Below, one piece after another: positions 6,737 to 15,519 of a stretch of 37,504 nucleotides of DNA; within the stretch, counting starts at the first letter, position 1; every line of letters starts with the position of its first letter. The position numbers and the translations under genes were made by a program. The stretch covers positions 1-37,504 of the forward strand of contig CBFHSX010000014.1 of NCBI GenBank assembly GCA_965658615.1, read 5' to 3'. Below the pieces are notes generated by a model. It made no database searches. It was not told where the DNA came from and was given only the letters and a program-made list of their open reading frames with translations. Origin of the DNA: UBA8337 sp965658615 (lineage in GTDB: Bacteria; Pseudomonadota; Alphaproteobacteria; RS24).

Positions 6737-8619
6737 TGCCCTTATTCGACAATAATGATGACGGGATGTTTTCACGCCGCCACCTGTTTTTGGCTGCGGC
6801 GCAGGGCGGGCTATTTGCTGTCCTGGCCGGGCGGTTGCAATATTTACAAGTCGCCCAATCGGAAACGTATTCGACACTGGCCGAGGCCAATCGGGTCAAT
6901 ATTAATGAATTATCATCCGAGCGCGGCCGTATCCGTGACCGTTTCGGTGAGGTTCTGGCCGATAATGATCAGCGTTTTCAAATCATCCTCGTGCCCGAAC
7001 AGGCCGGTGATCTGGAGGCGATATTGGCGGCGTTGCAGGATGTGTTGTCGCTGTCTGGCCGACAAATGCGCGATTTGAGGCGGCGCATTAAGCGCGCCCC
7101 GAAATTCAAGCCGCTGGTCGCGGTAGATGATTTGAGCTGGGAAGACTTTTCCAAATTCAATCTCAATATTCCCTTCCTGCGCGGCGTTGAAGCCAAAGTC
7201 GCCGATAAGCGGATTTATCCTGAAAAGCAGGCGCTGGCCCATCTGGTCGGCTATGTCGGCACCAAGACGGTGGAGGATGTGCGCCGCTTGGGAAATATTG
7301 TCGGTGATGTGGTGGGGCGCAGCGGCGTCGAGCGCGAATATGAGGATGCGCTGCGCGGCGAGCCGGGTGTGCGTCATGTCGAGGTCAATGCCTATGGCCG
7401 CACCATTCGCGAATTGCGAACCCGTCCCGGTAAGTCGGGCGAGGATTTGCATTTGACGATTTCCGCCGATATGCAGCGCTATTTGACCGAACGTATGCAG
7501 GGCCATAGCGGCTCGGCGATTATTATGGATGTCGATACGGGCGAGCTGGTTTCACTGGTCTCGACGCCGGCTTTCGACCCGAATGAATTCAGCCGCGGCA
7601 TTGACGGCAAAAAATGGGATGCGTTGCTGACGCATGAGAAAAAGCCGCTGATGAACAAGGCACTGCGCGGCCAATATGCGCCCGGCTCTACCTTTAAAAT
7701 GCTGGTCGCCTTGGCCGCTTTGGAAGCCGATTTGATTAAACCGGAGGAGGAGGTTTCCTGCACCGGCAAATATGAATATGGCGGCGAACAGTTTCATTGC
7801 TGGCGCAATGACGGGCATGGCCCGACAAATATGGTGCAGGCGATTGAGCAATCCTGCGACACGTATTTTTATGATTTGGCGCTGCGCGTCGGCATTGACC
7901 GTATTGAAGAAATGGCCAAACGTTTCGGCTTCGGCCAAGCGACCGGTATTGATTTGGGCGGTGAAAAGAGCGGCATTGTGCCGGGGCGCGATTGGAAGCG
8001 GGCCAATTATGATATTGGCTGGCGCCCGGGGGAGACGGTGATTACCGGCATTGGGCAAGGATATTTGCTATCCACGCCGCTGCAATTGAGCGTTATGACG
8101 GCGGCTTTGGCCAATGGTGGCAAAATCGTCACGCCGCGCGTGACCAAGCCGCAAGAGGCGGTCGAGCCGCGTCAACTGGCCGTCGATCCGGATGCGCTGG
8201 CGCTTATTCGCTATGGCCTTTATGCGGCCGTCAATCGACCCGACGGCACGGCCTATGCGTCCAGCCTGTTGATTGACGGGCAGCGCATGTCGGGCAAAAC
8301 CGGCACGGTGCAAGTGCGTCGCATTTCGTTGGCTGAGCGCGAGACCGGGGTTATTCCCAATAGCGAGTTGGATTGGCATTTGCGCGATCATTCGCTCTTT
8401 GTCGGCTATGTGCCCCATAATAAGCCACGCTTTGCCGTCACAGTGGTGGTTGAACATGGCGGCGGCGGGGCTTATGTCGCCGCGCCGATTGCCCGCGATG
8501 CGATGATCCGGCTCTTATCCTCCGGCCGCTTTGATACCGGCGTGACGGCGCCGAAAGTGCCAAGCCCCGATGCGGTGAAGGCGCGCAATACGGACGCATT
8601 TGACGAGGAGCAGGGCTGA
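6736..8619 (+). CDS. mrdA: Penicillin-binding protein 2, elongasome transpeptidase
   Basis: A 627-aa class B PBP that crosslinks peptidoglycan during cell elongation. A single N-terminal signal anchor (about residues 13-33) is followed by the pedestal/dimerisation domain, with SERGRIRDRFGEVLADN near residue 55 and GRSGVEREYEDALRGEPG near 190. The transpeptidase domain carries the catalytic serine in PGSTFKML (SxxK), the SCD form of the second motif (SxN/SxD) in EQSCDTYFYDLA, and KTGT in MSGKTGTVQV. Length is normal. AGGAGGG (6723-6729) precedes ATG 6736. RodA, the partner glycosyltransferase, follows with a TGATG overlap. This is a beta-lactam (mecillinam-class) target. Confidence 0.97.
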   Translation: MPLFDNNDDGMFSRRHLFLAAAQGGLFAVLAGRLQYLQVAQSETYSTLAEANRVNINELSSERGRIRDRFGEVLADNDQRFQIILVPEQAGDLEAILAALQDVLSLSGRQMRDLRRRIKRAPKFKPLVAVDDLSWEDFSKFNLNIPFLRGVEAKVADKRIYPEKQALAHLVGYVGTKTVEDVRRLGNIVGDVVGRSGVEREYEDALRGEPGVRHVEVNAYGRTIRELRTRPGKSGEDLHLTISADMQRYLTERMQGHSGSAIIMDVDTGELVSLVSTPAFDPNEFSRGIDGKKWDALLTHEKKPLMNKALRGQYAPGSTFKMLVALAALEADLIKPEEEVSCTGKYEYGGEQFHCWRNDGHGPTNMVQAIEQSCDTYFYDLALRVGIDRIEEMAKRFGFGQATGIDLGGEKSGIVPGRDWKRANYDIGWRPGETVITGIGQGYLLSTPLQLSVMTAALANGGKIVTPRVTKPQEAVEPRQLAVDPDALALIRYGLYAAVNRPDGTAYASSLLIDGQRMSGKTGTVQVRRISLAERETGVIPNSELDWHLRDHSLFVGYVPHNKPRFAVTVVVEHGGGGAYVAAPIARDAMIRLLSSGRFDTGVTAPKVPSPDAVKARNTDAFDEEQG

Positions 8620-9734
8620 TGAGCCAGACCAGACAGGCCGGTATTCTGGTGCCGTTTGAGGAGCTGCATAAGCCGCTTTTGGTCTGTATTGCGCTGATGG
8701 GGCTGGTCGGTGTGCTGGTGCTGTATTCGGTGGCCGGTGGCGACATGTCGCCTTGGGCGTGGCGGCACGGCGCGCGGCTTATTATCGGTTTCGGCCTGAT
8801 ATATATTATAGCATCGGTTGAATTGCGCACGATTTACATCCTGGCCTATCCGTTTTTCTTCGCCATTTTGGCGCTGCTGATCGGGGTCGAATTATTCGGC
8901 ACAAAAACCATGGGGGCGCAGCGTTGGCTCGATTTCGGCCTATTTCGTGTGCAACCCTCGGAGTTTATGCGGCTGGCTTTGGTGCTGGCCCTGGCGCGCT
9001 ATTTCCACCGTGTGCACCCGGCCGATGTCTCGCAACCCTTTTCACTAATTGTGCCGCTTGCCTTGGTCGGCATGCCGGCATTATTAATTCTCAATCAGCC
9101 TGATTTGGGCACCAGTATCATGCTCGCCGCCACCGGGTTGAGCGTGTTTTGGCTGGCAGGCGTGTCATGGCGTTATTTCCTTGCCGGCGGTATTGCGCTT
9201 ATCGCCGCCATTCCGATTGTTTGGCAAAACCTGCTCGATTATCAAAAGCAGCGCGTGCTGGTGTTTCTCGACCCGGAGCGCGATCCGCTCGGTTCCGGCT
9301 ATCATATTATCCAGTCGAAAATCGGTATCGGCTCGGGCGGCCTGTTCGGCAAAGGGCTGGCGCAGGGCACGCAAAGCCAGCTCAATTTCCTGCCCGAACG
9401 GCATACAGATTTCATCTTTTCCAATTTTGCCGAGGAAATGGGCTTTCTCGGCAGTATTGGCCTTTTGGTGCTGTTTGGTATCACGCTGATTGTCATCTTC
9501 CGTATGGCGTCGGATATGCGTAACCCGTTTTCGCGTCTGGCAGCGTCGGCCTTTGGCTTTTCGCTATCGATTTATATTATTGTCAATCTGGCTATGGTGA
9601 TGGGGCTGGCGCCGGTGGTTGGCGTGCCGCTGCCGTTCATTTCCTATGGTGGCACTTCACTCTTGACCTTTATGGTTGGAATGGGCGTCATATTGGCAAT
9701 GCATAGACAAAGCGCGGCCGACCTGCCGCGATAG
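8619..9734 (+). CDS. rodA: SEDS peptidoglycan glycosyltransferase RodA
   Basis: A 371-aa SEDS-family protein with about ten membrane segments that polymerises lipid II into glycan strands together with PBP2. Signatures: GAQRWLDFGLFRVQPSEF near residue 105, LNQPDLGTSIM near 145 and the C-terminal PLPFISYGGTSLLTFM near 335. The segment LPERHTDFIFSNFAEEMGF is the large periplasmic loop signature of SEDS proteins. ATG 8619 overlaps the mrdA TGA (TGATG), giving stoichiometric coupling to its partner. Length is typical. FtsW is excluded by the gene context and by pairing with PBP2. Confidence 0.97.
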   Translation: MSQTRQAGILVPFEELHKPLLVCIALMGLVGVLVLYSVAGGDMSPWAWRHGARLIIGFGLIYIIASVELRTIYILAYPFFFAILALLIGVELFGTKTMGAQRWLDFGLFRVQPSEFMRLALVLALARYFHRVHPADVSQPFSLIVPLALVGMPALLILNQPDLGTSIMLAATGLSVFWLAGVSWRYFLAGGIALIAAIPIVWQNLLDYQKQRVLVFLDPERDPLGSGYHIIQSKIGIGSGGLFGKGLAQGTQSQLNFLPERHTDFIFSNFAEEMGFLGSIGLLVLFGITLIVIFRMASDMRNPFSRLAASAFGFSLSIYIIVNLAMVMGLAPVVGVPLPFISYGGTSLLTFMVGMGVILAMHRQSAADLPR

Positions 9735-9743
9735 GAGGGGATA

Positions 9744-11216
9744 ATGACAATACTGAAAAATAAAGCCGTTCAGGCTATTGGCGGCGTGCTTATTTTACTG
9801 GTGGTTGTATTGCTGGTGCGCACCATGGCGCCCGGCGTGACCCAGAATGCCGGTGAGGGGTTTGATTTCACCCCCGATAGCGAGCGCGTCACGCGGCTGA
9901 TGAGTGATGCGGTCAAATATGAAACCATTTCCTATGGTCGCGACAAGCCGACTTCGGGCAAGCAATTGCTGGCCTTTATCGATTATCTCGAGCGGCAATT
10001 CCCGCTGGTGCACAAAAACCTTGAACGCGAAATCGTCAATAAATACTCCCTGCTTTACACATTTGAGGGCACGGGCGACGACAAGCCAGTTGTGTTTCTC
10101 GGCCATCATGATGTCGTGCCGGTGGTGCCGGGCACGGAGGGCGACTGGAAGCAACCGCCTTTTGAGGGGGTCGTCGCCGATGGCTTTATTTGGGGCCGTG
10201 GCACGTTAGATAATAAGGTTAATATTATCGGTCTGCTAGAAGCCGCAGAAAACATGCTGGCGCAGGGCATTCGCCCGCAACGGACAATCTATTTTGCCTT
10301 CGGTCATGACGAAGAACAAGGCGGGATTGACGGCGCGCTGGAGATTGCCAAGCTGATGGAAGCGCGCGGCATTGAAGCCGAATTTCTGGTCGATGAGGGC
10401 GGGTTGGTAACGCAAGGCGTGGTGCCCGGCATTGACGGCAAAATGGCGATTATCGCGCCGGCCGAAAAGGGTATTGTGACCTTGCAATTGAAGACCATCG
10501 GCGCCGGTGGTCATTCTTCCATGCCGCCAAAGCAAACCTCGATCGGTGTTTTGGCCGCCGCGATTGCCGCGCTTGAGGCCGATCAATTCGATACGGATTT
10601 CTCGCATACGCAAAACTTCCTCGAAGCCGTGGCCGATGAAATGCCGTTTGCCAGCCGCTTGGTGATGAATAATCTGTGGCTGTTCAAGCCGGTGGTGATG
10701 GCCAGCTTGGCCGATGACAAGCAGGGCATGGCCGGTATGCGCACCACCACAGCGGCGACGATGATCGCCGGTGGCATCAAAGCCAATGTGCTGCCGATTG
10801 ATGCGACGGCCAAGGTAAATTTCCGTATCCTGCCCGGCGAGACACCGGAGACGGTGCGCGCGCGCGTGATCGAAGTGATAAATGACGATCGCGTTGAGGT
10901 AACATTTGACGGCTCCGGTCAGCGTGGCATGGCACCGTCCCCGGTCTCGCCGCTTGCCGGTTTTGGCTGGGAGCATTTGACCTCGGCCATTCGCGATACG
11001 GCGGCTCCGGATCGCATTATCATCGCGCCGCGCCTGCTGGTGGCGGCAACCGATACGCGTCATTATCGCAAGATTACGCCGAACCATTACCGCTTCACTT
11101 ATATGCAATTGCCGAGCAGTGATTTGGGGGCGATCCACGGCACCAATGAACGCATCAGCATTAAGACGCTGAATGATACGGTGCGGTTTTACTTCCGGAT
11201 GATGACCCAGCTTTAG
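9744..11216 (+). CDS. Membrane-anchored M20 family metallopeptidase (PM20D1/CPS1-like)
   Basis: A 490-aa zinc peptidase of the M20 family. An N-terminal membrane helix (about residues 13-29) probably anchors it facing the periplasm. Zinc-ligand motifs are in order: LGHHDVVPVVPG (first His and Asp), WGRGTLDNK (bridging Asp), GHDEEQGG (general-base Glu and next ligand), and a late His in ATDTRHYRKI. The C-terminal segment with LGAIHGTNERI fits the carboxypeptidase S/PM20D1 subgroup, which hydrolyses or synthesises N-acyl amino acids or short peptides. AGGAGGGG precedes ATG 9744, nine bases after rodA, so it is probably the last gene of the elongasome transcript. Substrate unknown. Its stop overlaps the convergent grxC stop by four bases. 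Confidence 0.9.
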   Translation: MTILKNKAVQAIGGVLILLVVVLLVRTMAPGVTQNAGEGFDFTPDSERVTRLMSDAVKYETISYGRDKPTSGKQLLAFIDYLERQFPLVHKNLEREIVNKYSLLYTFEGTGDDKPVVFLGHHDVVPVVPGTEGDWKQPPFEGVVADGFIWGRGTLDNKVNIIGLLEAAENMLAQGIRPQRTIYFAFGHDEEQGGIDGALEIAKLMEARGIEAEFLVDEGGLVTQGVVPGIDGKMAIIAPAEKGIVTLQLKTIGAGGHSSMPPKQTSIGVLAAAIAALEADQFDTDFSHTQNFLEAVADEMPFASRLVMNNLWLFKPVVMASLADDKQGMAGMRTTTAATMIAGGIKANVLPIDATAKVNFRILPGETPETVRARVIEVINDDRVEVTFDGSGQRGMAPSPVSPLAGFGWEHLTSAIRDTAAPDRIIIAPRLLVAATDTRHYRKITPNHYRFTYMQLPSSDLGAIHGTNERISIKTLNDTVRFYFRMMTQL

Positions 11217-11467
11217 CCGAGAAGGGCGTCGAGCGCGCCTTTTTTTTCGAGCGCGTAAAGATCATCGCAACCGCCAATATGCGTGTCGTCGATGAAGATT
11301 TGCGGCACTGTGTGCCCACCATTGGCGCGTTTGGTCATTTTATCGCGCGCGCCGGGCTGCTGCATGACGTTAATTTCGTCATAGTCAGCACCCTTTTGCT
11401 GCAATAGGTCCTTGGCTGCATGGCAGTAAGGACATATCGGTGTGGTGTAGATCTCAATTTTGGCCAT
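11213..11467 (-). CDS. grxC: Glutaredoxin 3 (dithiol)
   Basis: An 84-aa dithiol glutaredoxin that reduces disulfides and glutathionylated proteins in the cytosol. The active site CPYC (about residues 12-15) is followed by TVPQIFI, with the cis-proline, and IGGCDDL, the glutathione-binding region. Length fits GrxC. The start at 11467 gives MAKIEIYTTP and has a good Shine-Dalgarno (AGGAG); an upstream in-frame start adds 15 unconserved residues and was rejected. It is transcribed opposite the M20 gene and overlaps its end by four bases. The cold-shock gene lies 53 bases upstream on the same strand, with a weak GC hairpin and T6 run in the gap. Confidence 0.96.
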   Translation of the reverse strand: MAKIEIYTTPICPYCHAAKDLLQQKGADYDEINVMQQPGARDKMTKRANGGHTVPQIFIDDTHIGGCDDLYALEKKGALDALLG

Positions 11468-11520
11468 GTGAACTCCTGCGTCTAAACTCTTAAAAAACGC
11501 CGGATGATGCAAGGCAAAAC

Positions 11521-11760
11521 TTACTCGGCAGCGGCCTCGCTGCTGCTGCTGTCTTCAAGAACTTGAATGTCGCATGCGACTTGGCGACCATTGCGGCCTT
11601 CCTGCATGTCAAATTCCACACGTTGATCTTCGATCAATTGTTTAAAGCCAGATGCTTGAATGGCCGTAACATGCACAAAGCAGTCATCGCCGCCATCATC
11701 CGGTGTGATAAATCCGTAGCCCTTGGCTGAATTAAACCACTTAACTGTTCCAGTTTTCAT
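11521..11760 (-). CDS. Cold-shock-domain protein (CspA family)
   Basis: A 79-aa single OB-fold RNA chaperone. It begins MKTGTVKWFNSAKGYGFITP, with the RNP1 motif KGYGFI and RNP2 as DCFVHV, where Cys replaces the more usual Val/Ile. The C-terminus carries an acidic, serine-rich tail (SSSSEAAAE) beyond the usual 68-70 residues. The start at 11760 follows a GGAGG Shine-Dalgarno; an upstream in-frame extension is not conserved and was dropped. The 190-base region upstream to 11950 is AT-richer with no clear promoter, and could be the long 5' leader common in csp genes. Cold induction is not demonstrable from sequence. Confidence 0.96.
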   Translation of the reverse strand: MKTGTVKWFNSAKGYGFITPDDGGDDCFVHVTAIQASGFKQLIEDQRVEFDMQEGRNGRQVACDIQVLEDSSSSEAAAE

Positions 11761-11950
11761 AATCGCCTCCACTAATTTGAAAGCGCGCCGAAGCAGGTGA
11801 GCCGCCACAACCGAGTAAGGCGCATGGATTGGACGCGTTGCTTCATTAACAGAGATAGGCCGCAATCGGGAAAGGGCGAGCAGATTTTGAAGATTTTTTT
11901 GCCTATGACCGTTTATACCGCCATTTATGAGGCAAACAGCCGGTTACAGC

Positions 11951-12799
11951 CTATTCTTCCTGAATTGCGTCATACAGATAATCATTAATATCAAATGGCG
12001 CGGGCAGGGCGTCGACCGGCTCGAAATAGCGCACGGCATAAAGTGAAATATTGCCGTATTTGGTCTCGGCGCGCATATCCAGCGGTGCGGCATAGGCGAG
12101 ATCGGCGATGCGACCGAAATAAGCCTCAATGGGCGGCAGGTCATTGGCGCGTTCCATGCTGCGTTCGGAGTAACCGGCAATGGGCTGCCAGACAATAGTG
12201 CAGCTCACCAGCGGTATCGGGGCGACATAATCATGCGCCGCGGCTTCTATGGCGGCAGGTGTGGCGGCTGTCAGCGTGGCCAGGCGACGCCCGTCAAAAA
12301 CGCGTATTTCGCCATTGCACGCCGTGTCCAGCGTGTCGCCTGATAGGGGGGCGAGCATAGCGAGGAAAGGGTCAACCGATCCGCCGCCGACTTCAGTAAT
12401 GTCGACGCGGTTTTTCGGCAGGGCTTCGGGCGGCAATTCATAACCCGAATGAAACTTTACCGGCACGCCCCTATCGTAATCCATATAAGTGGCTTTGACG
12501 CCCTCATCATTTGACCATGCGAGGTCAAGCCGCGCCGGTAAAAAGCTGCCGTCCTCAATAGCGCCTTTTGTGGTGGTGACGACATGCGCGTCCGACAGAA
12601 TATGACCGATACCGGCCGGACCGATATGCGCGCTCAAGCGATAAGCAGTGTCGGAAAGCGAAAGCTGCAACTCGACCTCGCTGAGCAGCACACCGCGAAG
12701 GTAAAGCCGGTATTCGGCGGTAAAATGGCGCATATCATCGGCACGGGCGGGGCTCAAAGCCAAAAGGAAAAACAAACCGGCTATGTTAAGGCGTTTCAT
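11951..12799 (-). CDS. DUF3108 domain periplasmic protein
   Basis: A 282-aa secreted protein. Residues 1-20 form a signal peptide ending SPARA, with predicted cleavage before DDMRHF. The rest matches the DUF3108 style: FTAEYRLYLRGVLLSEVELQL at the front (shortened here to its first 20 residues), a KATYMDYDRG segment and a late PIEAYFGRI. The family is a beta-rich envelope fold of unknown function, sometimes linked to outer-membrane lipids. It has a good Shine-Dalgarno (GGGAGAG) and sits 34 bases downstream of the MFS gene on the same strand, so co-transcription is possible. No lipobox is present. Confidence 0.85.
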   Translation of the reverse strand: MKRLNIAGLFFLLALSPARADDMRHFTAEYRLYLRGVLLSEVELQLSLSDTAYRLSAHIGPAGIGHILSDAHVVTTTKGAIEDGSFLPARLDLAWSNDEGVKATYMDYDRGVPVKFHSGYELPPEALPKNRVDITEVGGGSVDPFLAMLAPLSGDTLDTACNGEIRVFDGRRLATLTAATPAAIEAAAHDYVAPIPLVSCTIVWQPIAGYSERSMERANDLPPIEAYFGRIADLAYAAPLDMRAETKYGNISLYAVRYFEPVDALPAPFDINDYLYDAIQEE

Positions 12800-12833
12800 G
12801 CGCTCTCCCAGAATAAGCCAGGCGGCGCGGCCA

Positions 12834-14096
12834 TCAAGCTTGCGCGATATCCTGCTTTAAGGTTCTTGCTGCTATGAAATAGTGGCAACTGCCCCAAATG
12901 CCAATAATTATGAAGGCGGCCAGCGCATAAGCCAGGCTTTGTGTGCCATATTGCGGTGCCAAAGCGTCGCTGATCATGCCAACGCCAAGCGGGCCAATGC
13001 CAAGGCCGAAAATATTATTGATAAACAGCATAATGGCCGAGGCGAGCGAGCGCATTTCAGGCTTTACAAGCGTATGCAGCATGGCCAGTGTCGGGCCGAA
13101 ATACAGCGCGCCCATAAGCATGGGGATGAACAGCCAGATAAGCGCGCTTTGCAGGTCCGTTGACATATAAGCCATGAAAGAAAACGGCGCGGTGAAAATA
13201 CCGACCCCGCCGACCAGCCAGAAATTCCAGCGCACATCGCGCTTGCCCAGCCTGTCGGCGACCATGCCGCCAAGCGCCGTGCCAAGCCCGCCGCCAATAC
13301 CGATCATCAGGGCCAAAATGCCACCGACTTTTGTTGCCGACATATCGTGCACACGAATAAAGTAACTGGGCAGCCAGGCGACAGCGCCATAACCGACAAT
13401 AATCAGCAGGGTTGAGCCGATAATCAATTGGCGGATCGACTTTGTGCGCCACATATAGCGGAAGGTCTGCATCATGGGCGGCGCGTCAGTGCCGGATTTA
13501 TTATCGCTCATCCCGCGCGGCGGATCGCGCAGGGTAAACCAAGCAATGACGGCCAGCACCAGACCGGGCAGGGCGATGACCTGAATGGCGGTGCGCCAGC
13601 CATAATTATCATTGATCCAGCCGCCCCCCAAAAAGGCCACAAACAGGCCGAGATTAATGCCCAGCGCAAATACGGCCAGCGGGGTGGCGCGCTCTGACGG
13701 GCCATACATATCGGCAATCATGGCGTGCGAGGGCGGGTTGGTGCCGGCCTCGCCAATCCCCACCCCAATCCGCGCCAGCAGCAATTGCAGATAGTTTTGC
13801 GCCAGTCCGCAGGCAAAGGTCATAATAGAGAACAGCGATAGCGAGGCGATGATGATTTTCTTGCGCGATACGCGGTCAGCCAAATAGGCGATGGGGATGC
13901 CCAAAGTGGCGTAAAAAATGCCAAATGCCAGCCCGGTCAACATGCCGAGCTGCGTATCGGTCAGGCCCATATCGGTTTTGATCGATTGTAAGAGGATGGC
14001 GACGATTTGCCGGTCAACATAATTGGCGGTGTAAATCAGCGTCAAAAGGCCGACCGTATAGGCCTTCAAGCCCCGTGAGAAAGAAACCGTGCTCAT
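12834..14096 (-). CDS. MFS transporter, spinster-like
   Basis: A 420-aa major facilitator with 12 predicted membrane segments. The first helix contains LIYTANYVDRQIV, and the conserved loop 2-3 motif follows as YLADRVSRKK. GVGIGEAGTNPPSHAMIADMY (helix 4-5 region) is characteristic of the spinster-like branch common in sphingomonads and other alphaproteobacteria that degrade aromatics or sterols. The substrate is unknown. Its ATG overlaps the stop of the small membrane protein upstream (ATGA), so the two are coupled. The signature is consistent with an organic anion or lipid-like substrate but does not prove it. Confidence 0.92.
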   Translation of the reverse strand: MSTVSFSRGLKAYTVGLLTLIYTANYVDRQIVAILLQSIKTDMGLTDTQLGMLTGLAFGIFYATLGIPIAYLADRVSRKKIIIASLSLFSIMTFACGLAQNYLQLLLARIGVGIGEAGTNPPSHAMIADMYGPSERATPLAVFALGINLGLFVAFLGGGWINDNYGWRTAIQVIALPGLVLAVIAWFTLRDPPRGMSDNKSGTDAPPMMQTFRYMWRTKSIRQLIIGSTLLIIVGYGAVAWLPSYFIRVHDMSATKVGGILALMIGIGGGLGTALGGMVADRLGKRDVRWNFWLVGGVGIFTAPFSFMAYMSTDLQSALIWLFIPMLMGALYFGPTLAMLHTLVKPEMRSLASAIMLFINNIFGLGIGPLGVGMISDALAPQYGTQSLAYALAAFIIIGIWGSCHYFIAARTLKQDIAQA

Positions 14097-14434
14097 GAAT
14101 TGCGGTTTCGGGTGAAGATGTTGGCGCTGTCATTGCGCCCACGAATGATGAAAATAAGCTTGATGATGAGCCAGCAAAAAAACCAGAACATAATCAATTG
14201 GCCGACGCTCAGCTTTGCAATATCCATGATCAAATGGGTCGGAGAAATCGAGCCTGCCTGAAGGGCAATGGCCAGCTGCGCCACAAGCCCGGCGACGATT
14301 GCGGCCTGCAGAGCCAGCAAATAGGGCCGGTTCTTAAAACGGCTACGGAACCCCCAGAGCAGTGAACAAAGGACAATCAACGCCACCCCAAATGGGTGCG
14401 GCGGAAACCCAAAAACGGCGAGTACTTCCGACAT
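14093..14434 (-). CDS. Small polytopic membrane protein, unknown
   Basis: A 113-aa protein with three hydrophobic segments (about residues 15-28, 40-60 and 78-96) and a basic C-terminal tail rich in Arg and Asn. I do not recognise the family. ATG 14434 has a Shine-Dalgarno (GGAGAGG) and the stop overlaps the MFS start by four bases, so it is translated just before the transporter and may be an accessory subunit. It lies 68 bases downstream of hemH on the same strand. Confidence 0.75.
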   Translation of the reverse strand: MSEVLAVFGFPPHPFGVALIVLCSLLWGFRSRFKNRPYLLALQAAIVAGLVAQLAIALQAGSISPTHLIMDIAKLSVGQLIMFWFFCWLIIKLIFIIRGRNDSANIFTRNRNS

Positions 14435-14502
14435 GACCTCTCCTTGTCAAAAGAAACTGCCTCAAAGGGCAGGTCAGGTCAACCGCCAGTTAAATCGGTA
14501 AG

Positions 14503-15513
14503 CTAAATCCAGCCTTGCAAATCGCGCTGCGCGAGTTGGCCCAGAAGCGACACGCTTGGCGCGCTGTCATTGAGGCAGGGCACAGTGGTGAAATGCGTGC
14601 CGCCGGCTGCTTCGAAATCCTCATGCAGGGCAATGCCGATTTCTTCCAGCGTCTCGACGCAATCGGAGATAAAGCCCGGTGTGACGACAGCGATTTTCTT
14701 TGTGCCGCTTTCAGCCAATTCGACGACGGTCTTATCCGTATAGGGTTCCAACCATTTGGTTGGCCCGAAGCGGGACTGGAAAGTCAGGCGCAATTGGCTC
14801 TCATCCATGCCGAGCTTTTCGCGCAATAGCCGCGCCGTCTTGGCGCAATGGCAATGATAGGGGTCGCCTTTTTCGAAATAGCTTTGCGGCAGGCCGTGAA
14901 ACGAGGCGATAATGACATCCGGCGTCCAATCCAGCGTCGCCAAATGCTCTTTGACTGAGGCGGCCAGCGCCTCAATATATGCGTCATGGTCGTGCCACGG
15001 TGCGGCGGTGCGAACGGCCGGTTGCCAGCGCAGCTTCAACAGCGCGCGAAACACATCATCATAGACACTGGCCGAGGTAGAAGCACTATATTGCGGGTAA
15101 AGGGCCATGACGGAAATACGCTCGCAGCCCGCTTCGCGCATGGCTTTGAGCTTATCCTCAATCGACGGCTTGCCATAGCGCATCGCCCAATCGACCATCA
15201 CCTTATCGCCCATTTCGGCCTGGACCAGTTCTGCCTGACGGCGGGTGAAATAACGCAACGGGCTTTCATTGCTTTCGCTGCGCCAAATCTTTGCATAGGC
15301 CTCGGCCGACTTTTTCGGCCGTGTGTTCAAAATGATACCGCGCAAAATGGGCTGCCAAATAAGCGGCGACGTTTCGATAACTCGGCGATCGCTTAAAAAC
15401 TGCTTGAGATAGGGTCTCAGGCCCTTTTTATCGGGGCTGTCAGGCGTGCCGAGATTGACCAGCAAAAGACCGGTTTTTCCAAAGGCGACGGGGGGGTGCG
15501 TATCAGGCAGCAT
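14503..15513 (-). CDS. hemH: Ferrochelatase
   Basis: A 336-aa enzyme that inserts Fe2+ into protoporphyrin IX, the last step of protoheme synthesis. It starts with LLVNLGTPDSPDKKGLRPYL, the usual N-terminal motif. The metal-binding His is in ASFHGLPQSYFEKGDPYHCH and the second catalytic segment is VVTPGFISDCVETLEEI, with its Glu. Length is normal. The start at 15513 lies six bases after the hemA stop and has no good Shine-Dalgarno, so translation probably depends on re-initiation from hemA. Pairing the first and last enzymes of heme synthesis matches the nearby hemF and petABC demand for heme. Confidence 0.97.
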   Translation of the reverse strand: MLPDTHPPVAFGKTGLLLVNLGTPDSPDKKGLRPYLKQFLSDRRVIETSPLIWQPILRGIILNTRPKKSAEAYAKIWRSESNESPLRYFTRRQAELVQAEMGDKVMVDWAMRYGKPSIEDKLKAMREAGCERISVMALYPQYSASTSASVYDDVFRALLKLRWQPAVRTAAPWHDHDAYIEALAASVKEHLATLDWTPDVIIASFHGLPQSYFEKGDPYHCHCAKTARLLREKLGMDESQLRLTFQSRFGPTKWLEPYTDKTVVELAESGTKKIAVVTPGFISDCVETLEEIGIALHEDFEAAGGTHFTTVPCLNDSAPSVSLLGQLAQRDLQGWI

Positions 15514-15519
15514 GGCGCG

